64,000 nucleotides of DNA from Geomonas sp. RF6 (GTDB taxonomy: Bacteria; Desulfobacterota; Desulfuromonadia; Geobacterales; Geobacteraceae). Shown here one piece after another: positions 8,159 through 16,280 of this stretch (position 1 is the first letter of the stretch; every line of letters begins with the position of its first letter). Location of the stretch: contig NZ_CP087999.1 in the NCBI RefSeq assembly GCF_021044625.1, positions 3,927,001-3,991,000 of the forward strand, given 5' to 3'. Below the pieces are notes generated by a model. The model saw nothing but the letters and a program-made list of their open reading frames with translations, did not search any database and had not been told where the DNA came from. The translations under genes and the position numbers were made by a program.

Positions 8159-9261
8159 TAACCTACTGCACCAATATCCATCCGGCGGAGTCGTGGGGGG
8201 AGACTCTCTCGTCCCTGAAAAGGCATCTCCCGAAGATAAAGGGGGCTGTCTCTCCTGACGAGCCGTTTCCGGTGGGTCTGCGCCTCTCGGCGGCGGCGGT
8301 GCGCTCGGCGACGGCGCAGGGGCCAGCGGCGTTCTCCCGCTGGCTCGACGAAAATGGCCTCTTTGTTCCTACCCTCAACATCTTTCCATTCGGCATCTTC
8401 CACGGTGGGCGGCTCAAGGAGCAGGTCTATCTTCCCGACTGGCGCTGCGCCCAGCGCTGCGAGTACACCACCCTTGCCGCCTCCCTTCTGGCGGAGTGGA
8501 TGCCGGAAGGGATCACCGGCTCGCTCTCCACGGTTCCCGTCTCTTTCGGGCGTCACCTCGGAAAGGACGACCTTCTCGCGGTGCGCCGGAACATCCTGAA
8601 GGCGCTGGCCGTCCTCGACCGCATCTATCAGGAGAAGGGGAGGGACATAGTGCTGGCCCTGGAGCCGGAGCCGGCGTGCTACCTGGAGACGACGGCGGAT
8701 CTGGCGATCTTTCTCGGGCGCCTGGAGCTACCCCCGAAGCTGCGGCAGCGGCTCGGCATCTGCCTCGACTGCTGCCATCTCGCTGTGGAGTTCGAGGAGC
8801 CGGCCGAGGCGCTCGCGCTTTTGCGCCGCGAGGGGGTACCGGTGGCAAAGGTGCACGTCTCCTCCGCGCTGCGCGTGCAGCACGCGTCGCGGGATCTCCT
8901 GGTCCCCTTCGTGGAGCCGTGCTACCTGCACCAGGTGGTGGTCCGCAGCGCCGCAGGGACGCTGTCGCGATACCGCGACCTCCCTTACGCCCTCATGTAC
9001 CACCGTGGCGAGGAGGGTGACGAGTGGCGCTGCCATTTCCACATTCCCCTCTTTATGGAGGAGAGTGGGCCGTACTGCACGACCCGTTTCTTCGCCGAAA
9101 AGCTCCTTCCCCTTCTGGACCCCGGCATCCTCCTGGAGGTGGAAACCTACAGCTGGCAGGTCCTTCCCCAGAACCTGCGCGGGGAGACGATCAGCGAGGA
9201 CGTGATCAAGGAATTACAGTGGCTGCAGGAGGAAACCGATGCATCGCACTGTCGTCCTTAA
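8134..9261 (+). CDS. eboE: EboE: xylose-isomerase-like TIM barrel protein
   Basis: This is a 375-residue protein with a GTG start. The N-terminal TYCTNIHPAESW is a segment I recall as typical of EboE. Candidate metal ligands of the AP endonuclease/xylose isomerase barrel are visible: Glu in LALEPEPACY, Asp/His in CLDCCHLAVE, His in AKVHVSSAL, and Glu in LLEVETYSW. It overlaps eboB by 25 nt at the start and eboF by 23 nt at the end. Annotators often label this type a sugar isomerase, but the gene order here favours the metabolite-traffic role assigned to ebo genes. The reaction is unknown. Confidence 0.87.
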   Translation: MSEIQRRLITYCTNIHPAESWGETLSSLKRHLPKIKGAVSPDEPFPVGLRLSAAAVRSATAQGPAAFSRWLDENGLFVPTLNIFPFGIFHGGRLKEQVYLPDWRCAQRCEYTTLAASLLAEWMPEGITGSLSTVPVSFGRHLGKDDLLAVRRNILKALAVLDRIYQEKGRDIVLALEPEPACYLETTADLAIFLGRLELPPKLRQRLGICLDCCHLAVEFEEPAEALALLRREGVPVAKVHVSSALRVQHASRDLLVPFVEPCYLHQVVVRSAAGTLSRYRDLPYALMYHRGEEGDEWRCHFHIPLFMEESGPYCTTRFFAEKLLPLLDPGILLEVETYSWQVLPQNLRGETISEDVIKELQWLQEETDASHCRP

Positions 9262-10609
9262 CGTGGTGGGGCTGACCCCCGACCTCCTCGGCGGCCCCCA
9301 TACCCCCAACCTCAACACTCTCCTCTCCGGGTGTGCCACCATCCAGAGCATGATGCCAGCGGTGACCTGCCCGGTGCAGGCAACCTACCTTACCGGCACG
9401 CTCCCCTCCGAACACGGCATCGTGGGGAACGGCTGGTATTTCCGCGACCTCGGCGAGGTCCTTTTCTGGCGCCAGTCGAACCGGCTGGTGCAGGGGAAGA
9501 AGATCTGGCAGGAGGCCCGCTGCCGCGACCCGCACTTCACCGTCGCCAACACCTTCTGGTGGTACAACATGGTCACCGACGTCGACTACGCCATCACGCC
9601 GAGACCGCTGTACCTCTCGGACGGCAGGAAGCTTCCCGATTGCTACAGCATCCCTGCGGAGCTGCGCGACTTCTTCAACGACGACTTCGGGCAGTTCCCC
9701 CTTTTCCACTTCTGGGGACCGGCCACCTCCATCGTCTCCAGCGAATGGATCGCCAGGGCGGCGAAGGGGATCGACGAAAGGTACGATCCCACCCTCCAGC
9801 TCGTCTACCTCCCCCACCTCGACTACTGCCTGCAAAGGGTGGGGCCAAAGGGGGAGATCGCCAGAGACCTCTCGCAAATCGACGCTGTGTGCGGGGAACT
9901 CCTCGATTACTTCTGCGGCAAGGGGTGCCGGATCGTTGTCCTCTCGGAGTACGGGATAGAGGAGGCAACGCGCCCGGTCCATCCGAACCGGATTCTGCGC
10001 GATGCCGGCTTTCTCTCCCTCAAGGTGGACCTCGGGCGGGAGTATCTCGATCCGGGCACCAGCCGGGCCTTTGCAGTAGTGGACCACCAGGTGGCGCACA
10101 TCTATGTGAGGGACCGGAAAGACCTGCCGGAGGTGCGGGAGCTTTTAGCCGCGACTCCCGGGGTGGAGAGGGTGCTCGACGAAAGTGGCAAGCGCGACTG
10201 CGGCATGCACCACGAGCGCTCCGGAGAGCTCCTTATCGTCGCCGACAGGGGGAGCTGGTTCACCTACTACTGGTGGCACGACGATGCCCGCGCCCCCGAT
10301 TACGCCCGCACCGTCAACATACATGCGAAGCCCGGCTACGACCCGTGCGAGCTCTTCATCGACCCGGCGATCCGGTTCCCCCGCCTGAAGATCGGCTGGA
10401 CCCTGGCAAAGAAGGTGTGCGGCTTCCGTTATCTCATGGACGTCATCCCGCTCGATGCCTCCCTCGTGAAGGGCTCCCACGGCAGGATCCCCGCCACCCC
10501 CGGCGCCGGACCCCTTTTCATGACCAGCGAGCCGCGATTTCTCGAGAGCGGCGCAGTGAAGGCAACAGACGTCTATCACCTCCTTTTGCGGCACCTGACG
10601 GAGGAGTAG
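9239..10609 (+). CDS. eboF: EboF: type I phosphodiesterase/nucleotide-pyrophosphatase-like
   Basis: This is a 456-residue member of the alkaline phosphatase superfamily. The N-terminus has LNVVGLTPDLLG and TPNLNTLLSG, then AVTCPVQATYLTG with a probable Thr43 nucleophile, then PSEHGIVGNGWYF. Further metal-site segments are LPHLDYCLQRVGP, VLSEYGIE, and C-terminal KGSHGRIP. The usual GH after the Asp in the third segment is replaced by QR, so one metal ligand may differ. GGAAACCG precedes the ATG inside eboE. It ends two bases before the eboC start. Confidence 0.85.
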   Translation: MHRTVVLNVVGLTPDLLGGPHTPNLNTLLSGCATIQSMMPAVTCPVQATYLTGTLPSEHGIVGNGWYFRDLGEVLFWRQSNRLVQGKKIWQEARCRDPHFTVANTFWWYNMVTDVDYAITPRPLYLSDGRKLPDCYSIPAELRDFFNDDFGQFPLFHFWGPATSIVSSEWIARAAKGIDERYDPTLQLVYLPHLDYCLQRVGPKGEIARDLSQIDAVCGELLDYFCGKGCRIVVLSEYGIEEATRPVHPNRILRDAGFLSLKVDLGREYLDPGTSRAFAVVDHQVAHIYVRDRKDLPEVRELLAATPGVERVLDESGKRDCGMHHERSGELLIVADRGSWFTYYWWHDDARAPDYARTVNIHAKPGYDPCELFIDPAIRFPRLKIGWTLAKKVCGFRYLMDVIPLDASLVKGSHGRIPATPGAGPLFMTSEPRFLESGAVKATDVYHLLLRHLTEE

Positions 10610-10611
10610 GC

Positions 10612-11325
10612 ATGGGCGGGGTGGCGACGGTACGGGCGTATCTTGATCTGTGTAGGGTCAGTAACCTCCCCACCGTGTGGACGAACGTGGCGGCAGCCGC
10701 CTTCCTAGCCGACGCCGCACCACCCCCTGGCTCCCTCTTTCTCCTTGTCCTGTCCCTTTCATCCTTCTACCTCGCCGGGATGGCGCTGAACGACCTGTGC
10801 GACAGGTACTACGACGAGGCGCACCGGCCGTCGCGCCCGCTCCCTTCGGGGCAGATCGCCATCGGTGATGCCGTCCGTCTTACTTCATTCCTTGTCGGTA
10901 TCGGATTCGGCGCGCTCACCTTTGCACCACACAAGAGCGCACTCCTTTGGGGAGTCGTGCTTTGCGCGGCGATCGCCGTCTACGACATGCACCACAAGGG
11001 GAATCCCTTCAGCGTCCTTATCATGGGCTCCTGCCGCTTCCTCCTCTTTGCGGTCGTCTCCATCGCTCTTTCCGGGCACCTGCCCCCCCAGGTCGCGCTC
11101 GCGGGACTCGGGCAGTTTGCGTACGTCGTGGCGATCAGCGTAGCGGCCCGCTGCGAGAGCGCAAGGGGCGGCTCCTCCTTCCCTCTCATCCCCCTCATGC
11201 TGGCAGGTATCTCCCTTCTGGACGGGATCTTCCTGGCACTCTTCCTGAAGCCGATTTGGCTACTCTGCGGCGCGGGCGGATTCTTCCTCACCCTCGCCGG
11301 ACAGCGCTTCGTGCGCGGCGACTAG
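10612..11325 (+). CDS. eboC: EboC: UbiA-family prenyltransferase
   Basis: This is a 237-residue integral membrane protein with about seven hydrophobic segments. It carries the first Asp-rich motif, N60-D61-L-C-D64 (ALNDLCDRYYD), followed by HRPSRPLPSG, the hallmark of UbiA prenyltransferases. The second Asp motif is weak (AVYDMHHKGN), and the protein is shorter than the usual 280-300 residues, so its activity may differ from classical aromatic prenylation. It is the last gene of the run. Its final 66 bp overlap the convergent membrane-protein gene. Confidence 0.85.
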   Translation: MGGVATVRAYLDLCRVSNLPTVWTNVAAAAFLADAAPPPGSLFLLVLSLSSFYLAGMALNDLCDRYYDEAHRPSRPLPSGQIAIGDAVRLTSFLVGIGFGALTFAPHKSALLWGVVLCAAIAVYDMHHKGNPFSVLIMGSCRFLLFAVVSIALSGHLPPQVALAGLGQFAYVVAISVAARCESARGGSSFPLIPLMLAGISLLDGIFLALFLKPIWLLCGAGGFFLTLAGQRFVRGD

Positions 11326-12276
11326 CTCTTCCGATGGGGCAATCACTTCTTCACCTTTGAAAATGGCGGCACTCAGTGCGAGGAAGGCGACGCTGCCTCC
11401 CAGAACCTGCCACGGGTAGTACCAGAGCAGGTCGCGCGGGATTATGGTGGGGAGGAGGGCGATGGCGGCGGCGGGGGGGAAGGGAAGATCGAGGGCGCCG
11501 TAGAGGAGATAGACGGTGGCAAGGGTGAGCGCGGCGCAAAGCGCGAGGGGGCAGTGCAGGAGATAGTGGAGGAGGTGCAGCTCCAGAACCCCTGCCAGTG
11601 AGGCGAGGGAGAGAAGGGAAAGAACCTGCCACATCCTGCGGCGAAGAGGGCTTTCCGGCTTTGAGAGTTCGACGAAGGTAACGATCAGCGGCGGGGCGAT
11701 CATGAAGAGAGCGTTTGACCGGAGTGCCACGATTGCGACAAGAAAAATTCCTGCCGTCAATTTTCCCCACCTCCCGAGCTCGCTCCCTGCGGCGGCCGGG
11801 GCGGGGAGTTGCTGCTTGCTGAGCGTCTCCTCCGGGTGAAGGGTGCCGCCCCGCGCGAGGTGCACGAGTGCAATGAGGCCGGTGAGGGCGCAGACCGAGG
11901 CGGGGTAGAGCAGCGTGTCGGCCTTCGTGAGGATCGGCAGTATGGCGGCAGAGATGGAAGGCATGACCGCCGAACGCATCACTTTCAGCTGCACGGCGAC
12001 CGCCACGAAAGCCGCGCAGATCAGGAAAAGTGGCGCAGCCGGAAAAAACCGCAGCAGCGCTACCCCCGTGAGGGCAGCGACCGTCGGCGAGACCCATACA
12101 GTGAGCGCCGTGAACCTCCACGGAGCCGGCTTCATCACCCATGCACCGCAGGCAAGGGCGGCAATCTCCGGGAAGATGAGCGCGCTTTCGTGGAAGTATT
12201 CTGCAGCGGCAAACATCCCGGCCACCAGCAGGACGGACAGGAATTGCATCCCCTTCTGCGTGATCTTTCCTTGCAT
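11260..12276 (-). CDS. Polytopic membrane protein of unknown function
   Basis: This protein has about 338 residues and eight to ten hydrophobic segments (for example FLSVLLVAGMFAAAEY, FLICAAFVAVAV, LALCAALTLATVYLLYGAL). The segment AVMPSISAAILPILTKADTLLYP is striking but I cannot assign a family. The start at 12276 was preferred over an in-frame ATG at 12288 because GGAGG sits 5 nt upstream of it. The acidic C-terminus (EALSGEGEEESARAAE) lies within the overlap with eboC on the other strand. Confidence 0.7.
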   Translation of the reverse strand: MQGKITQKGMQFLSVLLVAGMFAAAEYFHESALIFPEIAALACGAWVMKPAPWRFTALTVWVSPTVAALTGVALLRFFPAAPLFLICAAFVAVAVQLKVMRSAVMPSISAAILPILTKADTLLYPASVCALTGLIALVHLARGGTLHPEETLSKQQLPAPAAAGSELGRWGKLTAGIFLVAIVALRSNALFMIAPPLIVTFVELSKPESPLRRRMWQVLSLLSLASLAGVLELHLLHYLLHCPLALCAALTLATVYLLYGALDLPFPPAAAIALLPTIIPRDLLWYYPWQVLGGSVAFLALSAAIFKGEEVIAPSEELVAAHEALSGEGEEESARAAE

Positions 12277-12467
12277 CTTTCCCTCCATCGAGACCGCACC
12301 ACAAGACTTCTCCCGCTCCCGTGGCGGCTAGCGCCGGGAATGGTTGCACATCAGGAGGGCGAGGTCAAGCTTCAACACCCGAAAAGTCTTGCGCTTCCAG
12401 ACGGCCGCAGATACTCTGACCGGGTGGTGCGGCTGTTGCGGACCTATCGATGAGGCGAGAGACGTGC

Positions 12468-13067
12468 ATGGCAACAAATGAGAAAGAGAAGTGGATACAT
12501 CGCTGGGTTCTTCTGGTGGCTGCGGGTGGGGTGCTGGCGGCATCGCTGACTTTGTTGCCTGCCGGTCATGAGAGAAGATCTCCGGAAACCGCAGCAACCG
12601 GGGGGGCTTTGCCCCCGGCCGTTCACCTGCAGCAGGTGAAAGCCGTGCAGAATGATCCTGCTGGAAGAGTCGCTGCAAAAAGAACCGCGGCCGCCAGGAC
12701 GGAGCGGGGCGCGAGAAAGGCGCCACCTCATCCGCACACGGCAATGCCCCTGCAAAGCGCACCTGCCACGGAAGGTGCGGACCCCCAATGCGTAGCGAAG
12801 ATTCCGCCGCAGTTGACGAACCTCGGCATGCCTCTGCCTCCGCCGGGCGGCGACGGGATCGACGTGGCGACTCTGAAGCCTGCCTGCGACAAGAACGCGC
12901 CGGTCGACCTGTCGGATCGTCTCGGCGAGACTCCCGCCGACGGAACTGCTGTCGCAAAGAGAAAGAGCCGGGACGACGGGCAGGGTGTGCGGGCCACCAT
13001 CGGCGGTTACCAGGGGCGCCTCTCCGAAAGGAGCTTTACCGTCAACATCGGGTCTACCTTCCGCTAG
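12468..13067 (+). CDS. Hypothetical single-pass or exported protein
   Basis: This is a 199-residue protein. A short charged N-terminus (MATNEKEKWIHR) precedes one hydrophobic segment (WVLLVAAGGVLAASLTLL). A long Ala/Pro/Arg-rich stretch follows and the protein ends in GGYQGRLSERSFTVNIGSTFR. GAGGCGAGAGA precedes the ATG. The opposite strand is also open here but lacks a start signal and gives Arg-rich low-complexity sequence. I recognise no family. It overlaps the convergent DoxX-like gene by 14 bp. Confidence 0.55.
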   Translation: MATNEKEKWIHRWVLLVAAGGVLAASLTLLPAGHERRSPETAATGGALPPAVHLQQVKAVQNDPAGRVAAKRTAAARTERGARKAPPHPHTAMPLQSAPATEGADPQCVAKIPPQLTNLGMPLPPPGGDGIDVATLKPACDKNAPVDLSDRLGETPADGTAVAKRKSRDDGQGVRATIGGYQGRLSERSFTVNIGSTFR

Positions 13068-13488
13068 TCTCCCGATCGTACCTCTCCACCTGCGCCGGAC
13101 GTTGCTTTCGCGGCTCCGGCTCACTCAGCGCCGCGCAAGCCACCGCCAGCACCAGGTACTGCCAGTTCGCTATCACATCCGGCTTCATCAGGATCGTCTG
13201 CCCCATCGTGAGCATAAAGAGGAAAAGTGAAACCGCGGTCCAGACGGCGCGTTCCTTCCTGCCGCAGAGGATGAGGACGGCGAGGAGCGGCTCTGCTATC
13301 ATGATGAGCCAGGCGAGGGCAACGTTCAGAAGATGGGGAGACCACGTCTTGTCGAAAGTGGTGGTGATCATGGCAATGAAGTTTGCCGGCCCGAAGAGGA
13401 TCCATTTGGTGAGGCCGACGTAGAGAAGCCAGATCCCGAAGTAGATGCGGATCGCCAGGAGAAAGAATCTGCGGGGATCGAGGGACAT
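13054..13488 (-). CDS. DoxX-like four-helix membrane protein
   Basis: This is a 144-residue protein with four predicted transmembrane helices (FFLLAIRIYFGIWLLYVG, LLNVALAWLIMIAEPLLAVLIL, AVWTAVSLFLFMLTMG, YLVLAVACAAL) and an early GLTKW, consistent with a DoxX-type fold. The start at 13488 follows GGAGGG with a 7-nt gap. The role is unknown; DoxX-like proteins often accompany redox or thiol chemistry. The small gene at 13553-13744 lies 64 bp upstream on the same strand. Confidence 0.65.
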   Translation of the reverse strand: MSLDPRRFFLLAIRIYFGIWLLYVGLTKWILFGPANFIAMITTTFDKTWSPHLLNVALAWLIMIAEPLLAVLILCGRKERAVWTAVSLFLFMLTMGQTILMKPDVIANWQYLVLAVACAALSEPEPRKQRPAQVERYDRETSGR

Positions 13489-13552
13489 GTGGTTACCCTC
13501 CTTCAAGTGCCGAGTCCACCGCTCCGGCCGGAGTGGGGCCCGAAGAGTGCTG

Positions 13553-13744
13553 CTATTTCTCGTGTTCCTTTCGCTGAACGAAAAAGTCGATGAGCAACTC
13601 CGAGTCCTTCGGCGTCAGGTTGAACTTCAACGTTGCATCGTGGACAAAATGCTGAAACTTCTTCTCCGGGTGCTCCTGCAATTTCTCCGATACCCATTTC
13701 ACCGCCTGTCTTAGATCCTGCCCGTCAGGTGTCAATTCCTTCAT
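13553..13744 (-). CDS. Small conserved-looking soluble protein (63 aa)
   Basis: This 63-residue charged protein contains RQAVKWVSEKLQEHP, FVHDATLKFNLTPKDSELLIDFF and VQRKEHEK. GAGGAGA precedes the ATG. The helix-forming pattern and good codon structure suggest a real gene. No family recognised. It may be co-transcribed with the DoxX-like gene downstream. Confidence 0.65.
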   Translation of the reverse strand: MKELTPDGQDLRQAVKWVSEKLQEHPEKKFQHFVHDATLKFNLTPKDSELLIDFFVQRKEHEK

Positions 13745-13896
13745 TGTCTCTCCTCATTTCGCTCTTTCGTGGAGTTTCGCGCCTGTTTTAAAGTGGTGGC
13801 TGAGCGGCTAAAGCTATTGTATGCTAATCGCTGTCGCTGAGGTACCCTCTTTTTCTCCAGCCTGACACACAAAACCGACCCCAGGGAGGAAACTCT

Positions 13897-15345
13897 ATGT
13901 CAGAAGCAATAGCCGGCTTGCATCCCGAGCTACTATGGCGCCACTTTGCCGCCATTGCCCGCATACCCCGCCCCTCAAAGCACGAAGCCGAAGTCGCCGC
14001 CTACGTCATGGAGACCGCAGCGAGACTCGGTCTGCCCGCCACGAAGGACTCCTGCGGCAACGTCATCGTGAAAAAGCCTGCTTCTACCGGAAGGGAAGGT
14101 GCCCCTCCCATATGCCTGCAGTCTCACCTCGACATGGTGTGCGAGAAGAATGCGGAGAAGGAGCACGACTTTCTGAAGGAGCCGATCGAACTGGTGCGCA
14201 AAGGCGATCTGCTGATGGCAAACGGCACCACCCTCGGCGCTGACAACGGGATCGGGGTGGCGACCTCACTAGCTGTCATGGAAGACCGCACCCTTGAGCA
14301 CGGACCCCTGGAGTTCCTCTTCACGGTCGAGGAGGAGACGGGACTCGCCGGCGCGCAGCATGTGGACGGGACGCTCCTGGAGAGCAGGATCCTCCTGAAC
14401 CTCGACTCGGAGGAAGAGGGGGCAGTCTACGTCGGGTGCGCAGGGGGGAGGGACACCGTCGGGCGGTACAGCGTGAGCCGCGAGAGGGTCCCGACAGGCC
14501 TCGCGCCGCTAACGCTGACGCTGAAGGGGCTCAGGGGTGGGCACTCCGGGCTGGACATCGACAAGGGACTCGGCAATGCCATAAAGCTCGTCAACCGCGC
14601 GGTCCTGGCACTCTCTGCGGCAGGGGGGCGGCTGGCTTCCATGCACGGGGGAAACATGCGCAATGCGATCCCCCGCGAGTGCAGTGCGGTTCTCTTCGTG
14701 CCGGCGGAGAAGCTCGATACCGCAAGGGCGCTGGTGCAGGATCTGGACGCGCTCTTCAAGGAGGAGTACAAGGGTGTGGAGCCCGATCTGGTCCTTCTGC
14801 TGGCCCAAGCGGATGAGGTGCAGGGGACGGTGCTGACTCAAGGTTCCCAGGATGCTCTCTGCCGGGCCATCGCTGCTTTACCCCACGGCGTGCTGCACAT
14901 GAGCGCCGAGATTCCGGGGCTGGTGGACACCTCCACCAACGTTGCCGTGGTAGCTACAACCGAGACGGAAGTGACGCTGGTGACGAGCCAGCGCAGCGCA
15001 ACCCCCTCGCGGTTGACCGAGGCGGTGCAATCGGTGCAGGCGGTGATGGAGCTTTCGGGGGCGCAGGTGGAGTCAAGCGACGGGTACCCCGGGTGGAAGC
15101 CGAACCTGGAGTCGCCGATACTGAAGGTAGCAAAGGATAGCTACCGCTCCCTGTACGAAAAGGAGCCGGAGGTGAAGGCAATCCATGCGGGGCTCGAGTG
15201 CGGCATCCTCGGGGAGCGCGTCCCGGGGTTGGACATGATTTCCTTCGGGCCCACTCTGGTGAGCGTGCACTCCCCCGAAGAAAAGATCTACATCGGAAGT
15301 GTGGAGAAGTTCTGGGAGTTCCTGCTGGAGATATTGAAGAGGTAG
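13897..15345 (+). CDS. pepD: Cytosolic beta-Ala-His (aminoacyl-histidine) dipeptidase
   Basis: This is a 482-residue M20C-type metallopeptidase that cleaves dipeptides, notably Xaa-His. Motifs include LQSHLDMVCEKN (first metal His and Asp), GTTLGADNGIG (bridging Asp), LEFLFTVEEETGLAGA (catalytic Glu-Glu), LNLDSEEEG, GGHSGLDI and C-terminal IHAGLECGIL with SFGPTLVSVHSPEE. The length fits PepD. CAGGGAGGAAAC gives a strong ribosome binding site. The gene stands alone, followed by a repeat-rich gap of about 430 bp. Confidence 0.93.
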   Translation: MSEAIAGLHPELLWRHFAAIARIPRPSKHEAEVAAYVMETAARLGLPATKDSCGNVIVKKPASTGREGAPPICLQSHLDMVCEKNAEKEHDFLKEPIELVRKGDLLMANGTTLGADNGIGVATSLAVMEDRTLEHGPLEFLFTVEEETGLAGAQHVDGTLLESRILLNLDSEEEGAVYVGCAGGRDTVGRYSVSRERVPTGLAPLTLTLKGLRGGHSGLDIDKGLGNAIKLVNRAVLALSAAGGRLASMHGGNMRNAIPRECSAVLFVPAEKLDTARALVQDLDALFKEEYKGVEPDLVLLLAQADEVQGTVLTQGSQDALCRAIAALPHGVLHMSAEIPGLVDTSTNVAVVATTETEVTLVTSQRSATPSRLTEAVQSVQAVMELSGAQVESSDGYPGWKPNLESPILKVAKDSYRSLYEKEPEVKAIHAGLECGILGERVPGLDMISFGPTLVSVHSPEEKIYIGSVEKFWEFLLEILKR

Positions 15346-15672
15346 AAGGGGGCATTGTGGATGGAAATGCCTACAAAAGGGCTAAATCCCCCCTGTCACC
15401 CCTTCGCAAAGGCTCATCCTGAATTCCGGGAATTGAGCCCGGTCGCTTCCGTTGACGTGAGGGGACACTAGTGGCGCCGCGTTGGAGCACAGGCTTCCCA
15501 GCCTGTACCGCGGCGCCAGCCGCGCGGTCTGTGGCGGCTGCGCCGCCATCGCAGGCAAGGATGCCTACGCTCCAGCGTGGGGGCACCCGGATTCTTTGTA
15601 GCGCGTTCCCCAGAATTCCCGGAAGACCCTTCGCAAAGGGGGGGAGGTAAGGCCTCATTTCCGGAAGAACCG
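15346..15672. repeat. Intergenic palindromic repeat region after pepD
   Basis: This gap holds no gene. Two GC-rich inverted-repeat systems are nested here. The outer one pairs CTTCGCAAAGG / GAATTCCGGGAATT near 15408-15436 with CAGAATTCCCGGAAG / CTTCGCAAAGG near 15611-15640. The inner one pairs TTGGAGCACAGGC near 15482 with GCCTACGCTCCA near 15563. The CTTCGCAAAGGGGGG piece also occurs in two other intergenic gaps in this window. Confidence 0.6.
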
Positions 15673-15749
15673 GCAGGCGTTCCCGGCATCGGCGACGGCG
15701 GGATAATGCTGGCGCAATGCCGGAAACGCTCCGCTTATTCCGGCCTACA
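15673..15749. repeat. Truncated copy of the TGTAGGCCGG palindromic element
   Basis: The right half, TGCCGGAAACGCTCCGCT through CCGGCCTACA, is identical to an arm of the elements at 23935 and 59359. The left arm is reduced to GCAGGCGTTCCCGGC. The terminal TGTAGGCC of the left arm is missing. Confidence 0.75.
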
Positions 15750-15778
15750 TGTTGAAACCGTGAAACGGATCGGATGCT

Positions 15779-16270
15779 TCATTTGCTGGAGCTCGGCGGG
15801 GGCGGGGTGGGTGGCGAATTCTTCACTCCGCGAGACACCACGCCGGGAATCTGGTTCCCCTTTGCGTACATGCACTGCACGTAGGTCATGTCGTACCTGC
15901 GCTGCATGTCGGAAGCGTAGCTCTGACCTGAGCTGTACCCTGCCGCGCTCCCCATCAGGAGCCCGGTGCCGCCGCCGATTGCGGCCCCTGTGCCGGGATC
16001 TCCGGCGGCGGCTCCGAGAGCTGCACCGGCTCCGGCTCCGATCAGCGTCCCTGCTGCCGCTCCCGTTGCCGTGTGCTTCTTCCCATCCGGCTTTTCTCCG
16101 AGCTGCTGCGCGGCCCACTGCCTGCAGACCGAGTCCTCCCCCACGAACTGCTCAAACGGCTTTCCGGGGGCGGGGAGCACCATGACGCTTGGGCCCAGCG
16201 GAGGAGTGGCACATCCGGCAAGGAAGAGGAGGAAAAGAACAGGCCAGTATTTCGCAGCATCCCTTCTCAT
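15779..16270 (-). CDS. Glycine-zipper lipoprotein
   Basis: This is a 163-residue outer-membrane-type lipoprotein. The signal peptide ends in the lipobox FLAGC (Cys20). The central region is a glycine zipper (GAAAGTLIGAGAGAALGAAAGD, GAAIGGGTGLLMGSAAGY in pieces), as in SlyB and related proteins. The C-terminal part has YDMTYVQCMYAKGNQIPG and a Pro/Ser tail. The start at 16270 was chosen because AGGAGG lies about 7 nt upstream. It ends the pair that begins with the Gly-rich gene, which stops 10 bp upstream. Confidence 0.8.
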   Translation of the reverse strand: MRRDAAKYWPVLFLLFLAGCATPPLGPSVMVLPAPGKPFEQFVGEDSVCRQWAAQQLGEKPDGKKHTATGAAAGTLIGAGAGAALGAAAGDPGTGAAIGGGTGLLMGSAAGYSSGQSYASDMQRRYDMTYVQCMYAKGNQIPGVVSRGVKNSPPTPPPPSSSK

Positions 16271-16280
16271 GGTCATCCTC

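Noticed and set aside
8134-9261. Xylose isomerase in sugar metabolism
   Set aside because: The barrel fold fits, but the N-terminal motif and tight placement between ebo genes favour EboE.
9331-11325. 664-residue plus-strand protein ending in the UbiA domain
   Set aside because: The first 427 codons are an out-of-frame reading of eboF. The UbiA domain starts cleanly at ATG 10612, two bases after the eboF stop.
12444-13124. Minus-strand gene opposite the hypothetical protein at 12468
   Set aside because: Arg-rich low-complexity translation and no start signal. The plus-strand frame has a ribosome site and a transmembrane helix.
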